Notes: a model not told the origin generated them from the letters alone. A stretch of DNA of 64,000 bases from Marinobacterium litorale DSM 23545 (GCF_000428985.1 NZ_AUAZ01000010.1:79053-143052), one strand, 5' to 3'; counted from the first letter of the stretch, positions 54,420-63,631 are shown. A program made the numbers and translations.

Positions 54420-54655
54420 AATCCAAGCTCAAGCTGTTCCTCGCCCCAGGTCACGGGGCGAAAGCCTCGGGATCTATGTTCCCGGTTAATCTTCAGCATC
54501 ATGGCGCGGGCAGCCATGCGTGACTCAACCAGTGTGCGTCGCTGGTGGCATCGTGTGCCGTCGCCCCAGCACTGCTCCACAACCCAGTCTCCGACCAGGT
54601 CGCGATAAATGCGGACGATTCGGTAATCATTGTTTTTTTGCCAGCGAACGATCAA
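54416..54655 (-). CDS. Single-domain WGR-like protein
   Basis: 79 aa from TTG 54655 with GGAAAA upstream. YRIVRIYRDLVGDWVVEQCWG followed by a basic, helical AARAMMLKINREHRSRGF follows the WGR fold pattern (YxLxLxxDLxGxWxLxxxWG, then a C-terminal helix). WGR domains occur in PARPs and in bacterial molybdate-regulator-like proteins and bind nucleic acid or protein. As a standalone domain its role is unknown. Confidence 0.7.
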   Translation of the reverse strand: MIVRWQKNNDYRIVRIYRDLVGDWVVEQCWGDGTRCHQRRTLVESRMAARAMMLKINREHRSRGFRPVTWGEEQLELGF

Positions 54656-54686
54656 GCGGTTTTCCGTGTAACATCAGGGAGGCTGT

Positions 54687-54692
54687 ATAATG
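54687..54692 (+). promoter_or_regulatory. Probable -10 element of pdxB
   Basis: TATAAT at 54687-54692, about 50 bp before the pdxB start, directly preceded by TG. The -35 region (near 54663) is a poor match, so this may be an extended -10-type promoter. Confidence 0.45.
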
Positions 54693-54743
54693 GCGCGGAA
54701 TTGAGCCTGAAACCCATCAGTTTGTAAACCCCGCGGAGGTTCG

Positions 54744-55904
54744 GTGTCTGAGCGACCCAAAATAGTAGTCGATGAGAATATGCCTGCCGTTGAGCGGCTC
54801 TGGGGTGACAGCGCTGAAATCGATCGATGGCCCGGGCGTTCACTGCGCCGCGAACATCTGGAGGGCGCGGACGCTCTGCTGGTGCGCTCGGTCACCCGCG
54901 TGGATCGTGACTTGCTGGACAATACATCGGTGCGTTTTGTCGGCACGGCCACCATTGGGACCGATCACCTTGATATCGAGTGGTTGGAACAGCAGGGCGT
55001 CCAGTGGGCCAGCGCGCCCGGGTGTAATGCTGATGCCGTAGTGGACTATGTCCTCAGCGCACTCTGGCAGTTAGCGCGGGAAGATGGCTGGGACCCGTTG
55101 GCTCAAACCGTGGGCGTCGTGGGTGCCGGTAATGTGGGGGGGCGTTTAGTCGCACGCCTGAAAGCCTTGGGTATGGAGACGCGAGTCTGTGATCCGCCAA
55201 GGGCGCAGCGGGAGAATGATGACAGCTTTGTTGATATAGACAGGTTGCTGTCAGAGGTCGATGTGGTCTGTTTGCATACGCCCCTGACTGTTGAGGGTGC
55301 CTGGCCGACCCGGCATTTACTTGATGCGCGCCGGCTTGCGCGCCTGAAACCCGGGGCTGTGGTGATCAATGCGGGACGCGGCCCGGTTATCGATAATGGC
55401 GCTTTGTTGGATATCGCCCGGCAGCGGCCAGATCTCTCTTTGGTGATGGATGTGTGGGAGCATGAACCCGCGGTTGATCCAGCGTTAGCACAGCATTGTC
55501 GAATCGCTACGCCGCATATTGCCGGCTATAGTCTGGACGGAAAGATTCGCGGTAGCTGGATGCTCTACCAGGCGTATTGTCGCTGGCTCGGCGTCGACGC
55601 TTGCCGGTCGCTGGCGTCCGTTTTGCCCCCGCCCGCTGTGGCCGGCCTTGAGCTGGCTGCCGGGTTTGATCCGGCCGATGCCATGCGCTTGGTCTATGAT
55701 CCTTTTCGTGATGACCGGCAGCTGCGTAAAACGCTGAATCGAACCGACCCGGAGCAGCGCGCGGCGTTTGATCTTCTGCGCCGTCACTATCCAGTGCGGC
55801 GAGAGTTTTCCAGCCTGCTTCTTCAAGGTAGATTTGACCCGGGCATGATGGCTCAGTTGAGCGGCTTGGGATTCCGTGTTTCGGGTACAGAGGCGCCGGA
55901 ATGA
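54744..55904 (+). CDS. pdxB: Erythronate-4-phosphate dehydrogenase PdxB
   Basis: 386 aa from GTG 54744 with GGAGG 5 nt upstream. It oxidises 4-phosphoerythronate in the DXP-dependent pyridoxal phosphate pathway. The D-2-hydroxyacid dehydrogenase core has VGVVGAGNVGGRLVARLKALG near 121 for NAD. The catalytic Arg is in NAGRGPVIDN near 210, Glu in VWEHEP near 240 and His in TPHIAGYSLDGK near 258. The C-terminal dimerisation domain (about 290-380) distinguishes PdxB from SerA. It overlaps the PilZ gene by 4 bp. Confidence 0.96.
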   Translation: MSERPKIVVDENMPAVERLWGDSAEIDRWPGRSLRREHLEGADALLVRSVTRVDRDLLDNTSVRFVGTATIGTDHLDIEWLEQQGVQWASAPGCNADAVVDYVLSALWQLAREDGWDPLAQTVGVVGAGNVGGRLVARLKALGMETRVCDPPRAQRENDDSFVDIDRLLSEVDVVCLHTPLTVEGAWPTRHLLDARRLARLKPGAVVINAGRGPVIDNGALLDIARQRPDLSLVMDVWEHEPAVDPALAQHCRIATPHIAGYSLDGKIRGSWMLYQAYCRWLGVDACRSLASVLPPPAVAGLELAAGFDPADAMRLVYDPFRDDRQLRKTLNRTDPEQRAAFDLLRRHYPVRREFSSLLLQGRFDPGMMAQLSGLGFRVSGTEAPE

Positions 55905-56629
55905 ATCAGTTGCAAAAACGTCTCGCCGGAGATGTTAAGAAAGGCCTCGCGGAGCTGGCTCCCCGTGTCGGTGAGAGAGTCCGGCTCGAGGCGCGCTCAT
56001 CCCGGGGTCGGTTTAATGTGCAGCTGATCGGATATCGACAATCGGGCTCGGTGGTCGTAACCGCGCCGCGTCAGTCGGGAAGTGCCGTTGTGCTGAGTGA
56101 GGGAGCGGTGTTGACCGCCCGGATGATGGCGGGGAACTGGGTCTGCTCATTTGATACGCGATTGATAAAAGTCCAGGCACAGCCGTATCCACACTGGCAT
56201 CTGGCTTTCCCCGAGCAGGTTGATGCGCGTCGGTTGCGGACACATACACGGGTTCCGGTTAATCTCGCGGTGAGTGTAGATCTGGATGACTCCGAGATGG
56301 GTATGATGGGGGCACCGGTCAGTGCCTGGTGCTCGGATATCCACATAGAAGGGGCTTGTATCGAAGCGCCGAAATTGCTCGCGAAAATTGGCCAGAAGAT
56401 TTTCGTCACCGCGCGTGTTTCCGTGGCCGGGATCGATCATGTCGTGCTCGCTCCGGCGGTGGTACGCAAACTCCATGAATTAGAGTCCGGGGCGTTTAAC
56501 GTCATCGCCCACGGGGTCGAGTTTGTCGAGCTTGAAGAGGATACGCGGCTGATACTGGCAGGGTTTGTCTATCAGCAGCACCTTGTGGAAACCGGTTTGA
56601 TGCCTGAGGGTGGCGACCCCGCGCTCTAA
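55901..56629 (+). CDS. PilZ domain protein (YcgR-like c-di-GMP effector)
   Basis: 242 aa. The N-terminal half (about 20-105) has a YcgR_2-like beta fold, and the PilZ domain spans about 110-230. The first c-di-GMP contact, RxxxR, is in RRLRTHTRVPVN (residues 113-117). The second motif, normally [DN]xSxxG, reads DIHIEG, with Ser replaced by His, so binding may be altered. Such proteins brake flagella or act on other targets when c-di-GMP is high. Its start overlaps the pdxB stop (ATGA). Confidence 0.85.
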   Translation: MNQLQKRLAGDVKKGLAELAPRVGERVRLEARSSRGRFNVQLIGYRQSGSVVVTAPRQSGSAVVLSEGAVLTARMMAGNWVCSFDTRLIKVQAQPYPHWHLAFPEQVDARRLRTHTRVPVNLAVSVDLDDSEMGMMGAPVSAWCSDIHIEGACIEAPKLLAKIGQKIFVTARVSVAGIDHVVLAPAVVRKLHELESGAFNVIAHGVEFVELEEDTRLILAGFVYQQHLVETGLMPEGGDPAL

Positions 56630-56879
56630 ATCTGTCTGGGTTTTATCGGTTGGCTAACCCCGGGGGGCCATAAACGGTGTTTTCGTTTGGAATGTGTAAC
56701 AGAAATGCATATAAGCACGGCTGTTTTTTAGTCATCTTGTTGATCTAACACGAGCAGTCCGGGAAATTCTCTGTTATCTTGTTTTAATTCGAACCGTCTC
56801 GAGAGCTGCACAAGGCAGTGCGATCAGAAAAGAATGTGTCGTTCTGCAGTGGGCCGGCTGGAAAGCTGAGGTAATCGTT

Positions 56880-57260
56880 TTGGACGCGCTTAAAAGGGAA
56901 AAGTCAGAGATTAAAGTCTACGTGCGTATGTTCGATGGTACGCGCTTGCTGGGGAATGTCTTCCTGGCGAATAATGAGCGATTGCAGGATATCATGAACG
57001 ATGAGCGCGGTTTTATACCTGTTCATGTGGATGACCAGAGCACGCGCTCTCTGGTGATGCTGTCAAAGCGCTATATTCAGCAGGTTGAGGAAGTGGCACC
57101 GGGAAGCCCTGAGGTGGGTGATCTGTATCGGCCCTATGGCCGTGGTCGTGCCGATCAGGACAGGTCGGAGACTTCAGGGCAGTCTTCCGCATCTTCAAGT
57201 GGCCTTAAGCTCGAGATTGATGACAACCCGTTCAGTGTCCAGAAAGATAAAGACAAGTAA
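56880..57260 (+). CDS. Small beta-rich protein of unknown family
   Basis: 126 aa from TTG 56880 with GAGG 8 nt upstream. Residues 8-75 look like a small beta barrel (EIKVYVRMFDGTRLLGNVFLANNERLQDIMND, FIPVHVD, SLVMLSKRYIQQVEEV). The TxLxGxVxLxxxxRLxDxLN arrangement recalls LSm-like or PRC-like folds and is conserved in gammaproteobacterial unknowns. Residues 80-126 are polar, low complexity and probably disordered. No function assigned. The 250 bp before it carries no other gene. Confidence 0.8.
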   Translation: MDALKREKSEIKVYVRMFDGTRLLGNVFLANNERLQDIMNDERGFIPVHVDDQSTRSLVMLSKRYIQQVEEVAPGSPEVGDLYRPYGRGRADQDRSETSGQSSASSSGLKLEIDDNPFSVQKDKDK

Positions 57261-57294
57261 TGGGTCTTTTAAAAAAGCGTACCGAGAAGAACTC

Positions 57295-57322
57295 AAGAAG
57301 GGGGCCGTCTGGCCCCCTTCTT
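57295..57322. terminator. Strong bidirectional terminator
   Basis: AAGAAGGGGGCC (57295-57306) and GGCCCCCTTCTT (57311-57322) form a perfect 12-bp stem with a 4-nt loop. It lies between the small unknown gene and htpX, which converge. The terminal TTCTT gives a T-rich tail on both strands. Confidence 0.85.
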
Positions 57323-57336
57323 CGTTGTTGCACGTT

Positions 57337-58227
57337 TCAGCGATGACGCTGTTTCAATGCGGCAATCCGATCATCCAGTGGCGGATGGCTGGCAAACAGC
57401 TCCATCAGGCCCTGCTTTAATTGCCCGTTGATGCCAAACGCGTTCAACTGGCTTGGGAGTTCATCGGGTATGTTGTACTCCGCCTTTAAACGCTGTAAAG
57501 CGCCAATCATGGCATTGGTGTTGGCCAGCGTAGCGCCGGCTTCATCAGCCCGATACTCGCGGCGGCGGCCAAACCATGCAACGATCATGGAGGCGAGAAT
57601 GCCAAAAATGATCTCGAAGACGAACGTGGTGATATAGAAGCCCAGACCAACACCCTGGCCTTCGTTGTCCTTGCGCAGAAAAGAGTCGACGGCGTAGCCG
57701 ACAATGCGCGCGAAAAACATGACAAAGGTGTTAACGACGCCTTGAATCAGCGTGAGGGTGACCATGTCGCCATTCGCGACGTGCCCGATTTCATGGGCGA
57801 GCACCGCCCGCACCTCCTCGGGGCGGAAGCGTTGCAGCAGTCCAGAGCTCACAGCCACCAGTGCATTGTTCCGATTCCAGCCCGTGGCAAAGGCGTTGGC
57901 CTGATGAGCTGGAAAAACCCCCACGTCTGGCATGCCGATACCCGCCTTTTCAGCGAGCTCCTGGACGGTTTCCACCAGCCAGCGTTCATCGGCGCTACGT
58001 GGTGACTCGATGAGCTGGGCTCGGGTGCTCATTTTCGCAATTGTTTTAGAGGCGAAAAGAGAGATAAAGGAGCCGGCGAAGCCGAACACCGCACAGAAGA
58101 TCAGCAGGGATCCGTAGTTGAGTCCGGTACCCGCCAGATAGGATTCGACGCCCAGCAGTTTCAGCGTAATGCTGGCGACAGCGAGGACCGCCAGGTTCGT
58201 TGCTAGAAAGAGCGCAATTCTCATCAT
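57337..58227 (-). CDS. htpX: Membrane protease HtpX
   Basis: 296 aa from ATG 58227 (or 58224); E. coli HtpX is 293 aa. An inner-membrane zinc metalloprotease that removes damaged membrane proteins, acting beside FtsH. Two N-terminal TM helices precede [14 protein letters not shown] near 138, the HExxH motif. Two further TM helices follow, then [11 protein letters not shown] near 220 with the third zinc ligand Glu. [14 protein letters not shown] ends it. The frame is open further upstream without a ribosome site. Confidence 0.96.
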   Translation of the reverse strand: MMRIALFLATNLAVLAVASITLKLLGVESYLAGTGLNYGSLLIFCAVFGFAGSFISLFASKTIAKMSTRAQLIESPRSADERWLVETVQELAEKAGIGMPDVGVFPAHQANAFATGWNRNNALVAVSSGLLQRFRPEEVRAVLAHEIGHVANGDMVTLTLIQGVVNTFVMFFARIVGYAVDSFLRKDNEGQGVGLGFYITTFVFEIIFGILASMIVAWFGRRREYRADEAGATLANTNAMIGALQRLKAEYNIPDELPSQLNAFGINGQLKQGLMELFASHPPLDDRIAALKQRHR

Positions 58228-58463
58228 GATCGGTTGCTTTTCCCGTAATGTAATCGATCCATAGAAACCAGACGCGCCCGAGAGGGGGCGCTGTGGCTGC
58301 CGAGGCGGATCATATGACCGTCGGCCCAGTTTAGATAGGGGCAAGTGGTTAAAGTTTCAATCCTTTTGCGCAAAACGCTATCTGAATACCTCGCATGATA
58401 TGGGCCGGGATTCGGTGCGTGAGTCATGTATACTTGGCGGTTTTTTAACCGGGGGAAGGTAGA

Positions 58464-59378
58464 GTGCACGCAGTACTCGAGCGAATCGGTGCGGAATATC
58501 AGCTCGCCAACGCAGAGATGCGGCGCCTGTTTCATGGGCGCGGAGGATGTTTCGAAGGATTTGGCTGGCTGGTTGTCGATTTTCTGCCGCCGGTGGCCAT
58601 TATTCGAGTTTATAACGACAAGGCGCCGGTCAGTCTGGAGCCTCTGGTGGATTACTTGATGGCGCTGGACGGCGTCACCGGTGTGGGCCTTCAGTATCGG
58701 GGACGGAGTCGGCACCCGGAGACGAGTGTTTTAGCGGGTGAGGTCGCTCCCGAGCTTGTCTGCAATGAGGCGGGGCTGTCTTATGCGATTCGGCCGCTGG
58801 CGAATCAAAATCCCGGTTTATTTCTGGATATGCGGTCAGGGCGGGCGTGGGTCAGAGCGCACAGCGCAGATAAGCGCGTGCTTAATCTGTTTTCCTACAC
58901 CTGTGGATTTTCGGTCGCGGCCATGGCCGGCGGCGCGTCGTCGGTGGTTAATCTGGACATGAGTGCCGGTGCTTTGAAAACGGGTAGGCGCAACCATCGT
59001 TTAAACCTGTTGTCCGAAGACAAGGTGCGTTACCTGTCCCACGATTTAATGCGCTCCTGGGGCAAGCTGAAAAAACTCGGTCCTTATGATTTGGTGATCA
59101 TTGATCCGCCGAGTTTTCAGCCCGGTAGCTTTGTGGCTCAAAAGGATTATCGCCGTGTTTTGCGGCGGCTTCCTGATTTGGTCGACGCGGGGGGATATGT
59201 GTTGGCCTGCCATAATGACCCGGAACAACGGGAGGAGTTCTTGCGCGGAATTATGGCGGAAGAAGCTCCGGGTTTTCAGTTCAAAGAGCGATTGGCGCAA
59301 GGAGAAGACTTCCCCGAACAGGATAGTGAGCAGGGGGTAAAGGTGCTGCTGTATAAACGGGAGGGTGCGTGGAACTGA
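58464..59378 (+). CDS. RlmI-like class I SAM-dependent methyltransferase
   Basis: 304 aa from GTG 58464 with AAGG upstream. The SAM-binding core NLFSYTCGFSVAAMAGGASSVVNLDMS is near 138-165, and YDLVIIDPPSFQPGS near 205 carries the DPPS catalytic motif of RNA cytosine/guanine-C methyltransferases. ACHNDPEQREEFLR follows near 250. Unlike RlmI there is no N-terminal PUA domain. The substrate is probably an rRNA but is not identified. It overlaps the exonuclease gene by 10 bp. Confidence 0.88.
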   Translation: MHAVLERIGAEYQLANAEMRRLFHGRGGCFEGFGWLVVDFLPPVAIIRVYNDKAPVSLEPLVDYLMALDGVTGVGLQYRGRSRHPETSVLAGEVAPELVCNEAGLSYAIRPLANQNPGLFLDMRSGRAWVRAHSADKRVLNLFSYTCGFSVAAMAGGASSVVNLDMSAGALKTGRRNHRLNLLSEDKVRYLSHDLMRSWGKLKKLGPYDLVIIDPPSFQPGSFVAQKDYRRVLRRLPDLVDAGGYVLACHNDPEQREEFLRGIMAEEAPGFQFKERLAQGEDFPEQDSEQGVKVLLYKREGAWN

Positions 59379-59857
59379 TCTGTATCGACCTTGAGGCCAG
59401 TGGGTTGGGACCCGATTCCTACCCGGTTGAGGTTGCGTGGAAGAGCGCCGAAAGCGGAGCCCAGGACAGTTTCTTGATCAACCCGGAGAGCGCAGAAGGC
59501 TGGGTGTTCTGGGATGAGTTTGCCGAAGAGATGCATGGTATCGAGTGGTCGACCTTAACGAAGTCTGGAATTGGTGTCCGAGCGGCTTGTGAACGGCTCA
59601 ATACGGCGCTTTTCGGTAAGGATGTGGTGTGCGATGCGCTGGAGTTTGACGCATTCTGGCTACGGCGGCTGTTTCAGGCCGGATGTCAGCCGATGAACTT
59701 CACGCTCAAAGGGATCGAAAGCGTACTGTCACCGGAACAGCGTATCCAGTATCGCTTGGTCAGCCGGTCTCAATATCGGCGCCATCGTGCGTTGGATGAT
59801 GTCGAAGATCAGCTGAATCTGATTACCTGGTTGCTCGAGGAGGAGGCGGGCGCCTGA
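59369..59857 (+). CDS. DnaQ-like 3'-5' exonuclease family protein
   Basis: 162 aa from GTG 59369. DEDDh-type pattern: D and E in CIDLEASGLG near 8, D in VVCDALEFDAFWL near 92, and His with Asp in RRHRALDDVEDQ near 140. This is the metal-binding set of the exonuclease fold. Shorter than DnaQ epsilon, it resembles small stand-alone nucleases. Co-transcribed with the methyltransferase; a shared role in RNA processing is possible but unproven. Confidence 0.85.
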   Translation: MELICIDLEASGLGPDSYPVEVAWKSAESGAQDSFLINPESAEGWVFWDEFAEEMHGIEWSTLTKSGIGVRAACERLNTALFGKDVVCDALEFDAFWLRRLFQAGCQPMNFTLKGIESVLSPEQRIQYRLVSRSQYRRHRALDDVEDQLNLITWLLEEEAGA

Positions 59858-59875
59858 GGTCGGCCCGCCCTTTCT
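59845..59875 (+). terminator. Terminator after the methyltransferase-exonuclease operon
   Basis: GGCGGGC (59845-59851) pairs with GCCCGCC (59863-59869) over an 11-nt loop, followed by CTTTCT. It overlaps the stop of the exonuclease gene and faces the convergent unknown gene. Confidence 0.65.
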
Positions 59876-59880
59876 GCGGT

Positions 59881-60258
59881 TTAGAGATTGGCGACCTGTT
59901 CTTCGATAATCCCGCGCAGTTCCTCGTAAGGCTCCACGTTCTCCGGGAAAAAGTAGAGCTTGTAGTACTGCCGCTCAACCAGCCGCCCTTTGTTGCCGTT
60001 GATCGTCTCTTTTCGTGAGGCGTAGAGAAAGTGCATCTGGAGATGGACGACCCGGGTATTGGTCGGCAGTTCGAACTCGTGCCCCTCCAGATCGTAGCGT
60101 ATTTTGCGCTCCTTGATGGTGTAGAAAGACGCCTCGGCAACGTGGTTCAGGTTGAGCAGGAAGTTGGAGGTCACCGGGACCAGCCGTTGTTTCTCCAGCC
60201 CGTTATGCTCCATGTAGATCCCCAGGTTCTTTTTGATCTTGATAAACATTCTGTCCAC
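59881..60258 (-). CDS. Unrecognised 125-aa basic/aromatic protein
   Basis: The start is uncertain: GTG 60258 has AAGGTGGG 7 nt upstream, and ATG 60282 has AGGTGG 6 nt upstream, giving 125 or 133 aa. No signal or TM. KKNLGIYMEHNGLEKQRLVPVTSNFLLNLNHV is followed by beta-rich ASFYTIKERKIRYDLEGHEFELPTNTRVVHLQMHFLYAS. It ends with an acidic helix ELRGIIEEQVANL. I do not recognise the family. Confidence 0.7.
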   Translation of the reverse strand: MDRMFIKIKKNLGIYMEHNGLEKQRLVPVTSNFLLNLNHVAEASFYTIKERKIRYDLEGHEFELPTNTRVVHLQMHFLYASRKETINGNKGRLVERQYYKLYFFPENVEPYEELRGIIEEQVANL

Positions 60259-60397
60259 GGCTATCCCACCTTCATTGACCATCTCCCGCCACCTGCGACG
60301 GGAGGAGTGAAACATTTAGGTTGCTGCAACTAAAGTTGTAGCATATGTCATCGCGATGACACAGGTATTTCAGGCTGGCCCTTGCTTTCGGCAGGAG

Positions 60398-61612
60398 CTA
60401 CTGCTCGTACGTACGCAGAAATGCAGCGATGCGTTCGATGGCGTCACTCAACAGGTCGGCGCCGGGCAGGAAAACCAGACGGAAGTGCTGCGTATCAGGC
60501 AGGTTGAACCCGCTGCCCTGGACGATGAGCACTTTTTGCTGAACCAGCAGGTCCAGTGCCAGCTTCTCGTCGTTATGGATCGGGTAGCGGGCGGGATCCA
60601 GTTTCGGGAACAGGTACATGGCACCTTTCGGCTTTACGCAGGAGACCCCGGGTATGTCGTTGAGCATTTCCCAGGCCAGGGTCCGCTGCTCGTATAGACG
60701 GCCGCCAGGTACGATCAGTTCGTTGATGCTCTGGTAGCCGCCCAGAGCTGTCTGAATGGCGTGTTGCGAGGGTACGTTGGCACACAGACGCATGTTGGCC
60801 AGCATATCCAGCCCTTCGATATAGTCACGGGCAGTGTGCTTCGGGCCGCTGACGATTAGCCAGCCGGACCGGAAACCGGCGACCCGGTAGGTTTTGGACA
60901 GCCCATTGAAGGTCAGGCACAGAACATCATCAGCGAGTGAGGCGAGCGAGGTGTGCTCGCCCTCGTCATAAAGAATCTTGTCGTAGATCTCGTCAGCAAA
61001 GAGGATCAGCTTGTGCTCCCGGGCCAGCTCGATAATCTGCTCAAGCAGTTCCGGCGGGTAGAGCGCGCCCGTGGGGTTATTGGGGTTGATAACCACGATG
61101 CCCCGTGTGCGGTCAGTGATTTTGCTGCGGATATCTTCGATGTCCGGGAACCAGTCCGACTGTTCGTCACAGACATAGTGAACAGCGTTGCCGCCCGCCA
61201 GGCTAACGGCCGCTGTCCATAGAGGGTAATCAGGCGCCGGGATCAGAACCTCGTCGTTATCGTTCAGCAACCCCTGCATCGACATGACAATCAGCTCCGA
61301 GACCCCGTTGCCAATGTAGATGTCATCGATTGCGACGTTACGTATGTTTTTACGCTGGCACTCCTGCATCACTGCCTTGCGCGCCGAGAACAAGCCTTTG
61401 GAATCGCAATAGCCCTGTGCAGTCGGCAGGTTGTAGATCACATCCTGCAGTATCTCCTCGGGCGCCTCGAACCCCCAGGGGGCGGGATTGCCGATGTTGA
61501 GTTTGAGGATGCGGTGGCCTTCATCTTCGAGGCGTTTGGCTTCCTGCAAAACCGGTCCCCGAATGTCGTAGCAAACATTGATCAGCTTGTTCGATTTGCG
61601 GATAGCTGGCAT
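60398..61612 (-). CDS. alaA: Alanine-synthesising aminotransferase AlaA
   Basis: 404 aa from ATG 61612 with AGGA 9 nt upstream; E. coli AlaA is 405 aa. PLP class I aminotransferase that makes L-alanine from pyruvate and glutamate. The PLP lysine is in GLSKTYRVAGFRSGW near 240, with NPNNPTGALYPPELL near 175 and ADEIYDKILYDEGEH near 205. The N-terminal KLNIGNPAPWGFEAP matches AlaA/YfbQ. An upstream in-frame ATG at 61822 lies in the divergent gene and has no ribosome site. Confidence 0.93.
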   Translation of the reverse strand: MPAIRKSNKLINVCYDIRGPVLQEAKRLEDEGHRILKLNIGNPAPWGFEAPEEILQDVIYNLPTAQGYCDSKGLFSARKAVMQECQRKNIRNVAIDDIYIGNGVSELIVMSMQGLLNDNDEVLIPAPDYPLWTAAVSLAGGNAVHYVCDEQSDWFPDIEDIRSKITDRTRGIVVINPNNPTGALYPPELLEQIIELAREHKLILFADEIYDKILYDEGEHTSLASLADDVLCLTFNGLSKTYRVAGFRSGWLIVSGPKHTARDYIEGLDMLANMRLCANVPSQHAIQTALGGYQSINELIVPGGRLYEQRTLAWEMLNDIPGVSCVKPKGAMYLFPKLDPARYPIHNDEKLALDLLVQQKVLIVQGSGFNLPDTQHFRLVFLPGADLLSDAIERIAAFLRTYEQ

Positions 61613-61777
61613 CTTTTTGATCCTGAGTGCCAGGTGCAACAGGAGGGCTGTCGCCTGTGGAGCGACTCCCGGGCTGGCTGTGCCTGGTCGTGCGGTTGGA
61701 GAAAAGGGCATTATCATACGCCCGGTATCGGGGCAGTACAATTGCCCGAAGGGTGCGGTATAAGGTGAGGATAGGCG

Positions 61778-62455
61778 ATGAAAACCTTTAAACAGTTGAG
61801 TGAGCAGGCGAGCGCAATGCACCCGGAGCTATCGATGGAAAGCATACTGGGCAATCCACCACTCGAGCTTGAGGCATTGGCCAGGGTGGGCGATGACCGG
61901 CTGTTGTCCGATATGACCCGGCGAATTTTCCGAGCGGGGCTCAAGCATGCCCTGGTGGACGCCAAGTGGCCGGCCTTTGAAGAGGCGTTTTTCGGCTTTG
62001 ACCCTAACAAGGTTCAGCTTTTAAGTGACGACCAGATCGAAGGCATGATGCAAAATGACAAGCTTATCCGCCATCTTGGCAAGCTGAAAGCGGCCCGGGT
62101 CAATGCTCTGATGGTCACGGAGTTGGGCGCGCCTTACGGGGGCTTTGGTCGGTTCCTGGCGCAGTGGCCGGGGAACGATATTGTCGGTCTTTGGACCCTG
62201 TTGAAAAAGCAGGGTGCGCAGTTGGGTGGGAACTCCGCGCCTTATTTTTTGCGGATGGTGGGCAAGGATACCTTTATGCTGACCGATGATGTGGTGACGG
62301 CGCTGAAAGCACAGGGTGTAGTGGATAAAAAGCCGACCGCGCAGCGCGATCTGAAACAGGTCCAGGAGGCGTTTAATCACTGGCAGCAGGAGGGTGGATG
62401 CGCCTTATGTCAGATTAGCCGGGTGTTGGCGTTCTCGATTGGTCCCAAAGACTAA
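61778..62455 (+). CDS. DNA-3-methyladenine glycosylase I family protein
   Basis: 225 aa. KWPAFEEAFFGFDPNKVQLLSDDQIEGMMQNDKLIRHLGKLKAARVNA near 65-112 follows the Tag pattern (WPAF..AF..FD...VA.....I..L..D..IIRNR.KI...NA). GKDTFMLTDDVVTALKAQGVVDKKPTAQRDLKQVQEAFNHW near 165-205 is the matching C-terminal half. It is longer than E. coli Tag (187 aa) and I cannot match the zinc-snap Cys/His set with confidence, so activity on 3-methyladenine is not certain. Confidence 0.82.
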   Translation: MKTFKQLSEQASAMHPELSMESILGNPPLELEALARVGDDRLLSDMTRRIFRAGLKHALVDAKWPAFEEAFFGFDPNKVQLLSDDQIEGMMQNDKLIRHLGKLKAARVNALMVTELGAPYGGFGRFLAQWPGNDIVGLWTLLKKQGAQLGGNSAPYFLRMVGKDTFMLTDDVVTALKAQGVVDKKPTAQRDLKQVQEAFNHWQQEGGCALCQISRVLAFSIGPKD

Positions 62456-62484
62456 AAAACCCCACGGCGCTGGCCGCAGGGTTG
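62456..62484. terminator. Terminator between glycosylase and ferredoxin genes
   Basis: AACCC (62458-62462) pairs with GGGTT (62479-62483), with inner GGC/GCC. On the minus strand the stem is followed by six T, so it mainly ends the ferredoxin transcript. It may also work for the glycosylase gene. Confidence 0.65.
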
Positions 62485-62507
62485 CTCAGAATGGGAGCAG
62501 TGGAGAA

Positions 62508-62876
62508 TCAGGCGCCGCCCGGCTCTCCGGTGAACTCGACCAGCAGATCCTCGTCAGTGACAATCGTCTGGCAGGCGAGCCGGAAGGAAGGCGGAAGGTC
62601 TTTGACTTCCGCGCGTTCCAGTTCCGCTTTCGGCAATTTCCCTATCGATTTCAGAACGCTCTTCTCTTTGTCGGTTAGCATCATCCCTTTGATGCGTTCA
62701 CCGTCGAGATGAACCACTTTAACCAGGCAGGAGCCACACTCGCCGTCCTCGCATTCGAACGGGATCTTAATTCCGTTCTCCTTTGCAACGCCGAGAAGTG
62801 TGGAGCGTTTGCCTGCTACTGCTTCAACTTTCTTGTTCCGAGCCATCAGAGGCGACGAAAAATAGATGGTAGCCAT
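62508..62876 (-). CDS. 2Fe-2S ferredoxin family protein
   Basis: 122 aa. The plant-type ferredoxin signature CEDGECGSC (C-x4-C-x2-C) is near residue 42 and the fourth Cys is in RLACQT near 102. A 30-residue insert ([29 protein letters not shown]) lies between the third and fourth Cys. Electron carrier in the cytosol; the partner oxidoreductase is not next to it. AGGGATAGG lies upstream of ATG 62876. Confidence 0.93.
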   Translation of the reverse strand: MATIYFSSPLMARNKKVEAVAGKRSTLLGVAKENGIKIPFECEDGECGSCLVKVVHLDGERIKGMMLTDKEKSVLKSIGKLPKAELERAEVKDLPPSFRLACQTIVTDEDLLVEFTGEPGGA

Positions 62877-63049
62877 AGTAGCCTATCCCTCTTGTCAGTT
62901 ATGTGCGGTTAAAGCGGGCCGACTGTTGCAAGGATTGAGCCCTGGTTCTGGAGACCGAACGACGGGGGATAAGGGAATGCTGTTGTTGCTTGCAGCCAAC
63001 TGACGGGAGGGGATCTGACGTTTTTTGAAGGAAAGCCGACAACCGTGCG

Positions 63050-63631
63050 TCAGCCTTCCACGTCGGGGATGGGACGTGAGTGAAGTTTGTCGAGGAACTC
63101 GGTCATGGACTCTGCCAGCAACCGGATCGGTTTGCGGCCGGGCTTCTCAAGCCAGATGCGACCGTCGGTGTTATCCAGAGTCATGAACTCCTCGCCCTCG
63201 GTACAGGCGAAGAAGAAAGAGGGCGGCAGCTTGAGTTTTTGTCGGGCCATAACGTGGCCGATGAGATTGGCCCTGAGTCTCTCCATATCTTCAGGATTCC
63301 AGCACAACAGTAACGTTAACTCCCCTTCGGAGTGAGTGGCGGGGATCGGGTCACTCCAGTAGCTGCAGTACCAGTCCGTGATATCCGGATGAATCTCCAG
63401 GCTCAATGCATCGCCCAGACGCGTAAACATATCACTGGGAGGGTGCTGGGAAACCGGGGTCCACCGGATGAGCTCGCCTTCTACGGGGCGGTTCTGGGGT
63501 GCATTGATCACGCAGGGCGATGGCCACTCCTGTTGGTAGGGCTGCATTGGCAGTCTTCCCCGCTCCTTATGGGTAAGATCAAGTGCTTCCTGGATCAGTC
63601 GATCCAGGTGGTTTTTTACATTGTGCGTCAT
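63050..63631 (-). CDS. syd: SecY-interacting protein Syd
   Basis: 193 aa; E. coli Syd is 181. Syd binds the cytosolic face of SecY and monitors the SecYEG translocon. The conserved segments SEGELTLLLCWNPEDMERLRANLIGHVMARQKLKLPPSFFFACTEGEEFM-type sequence (about 105-155) and RIWLEKPG are clear. No operon partner. Confidence 0.92.
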   Translation of the reverse strand: MTHNVKNHLDRLIQEALDLTHKERGRLPMQPYQQEWPSPCVINAPQNRPVEGELIRWTPVSQHPPSDMFTRLGDALSLEIHPDITDWYCSYWSDPIPATHSEGELTLLLCWNPEDMERLRANLIGHVMARQKLKLPPSFFFACTEGEEFMTLDNTDGRIWLEKPGRKPIRLLAESMTEFLDKLHSRPIPDVEG

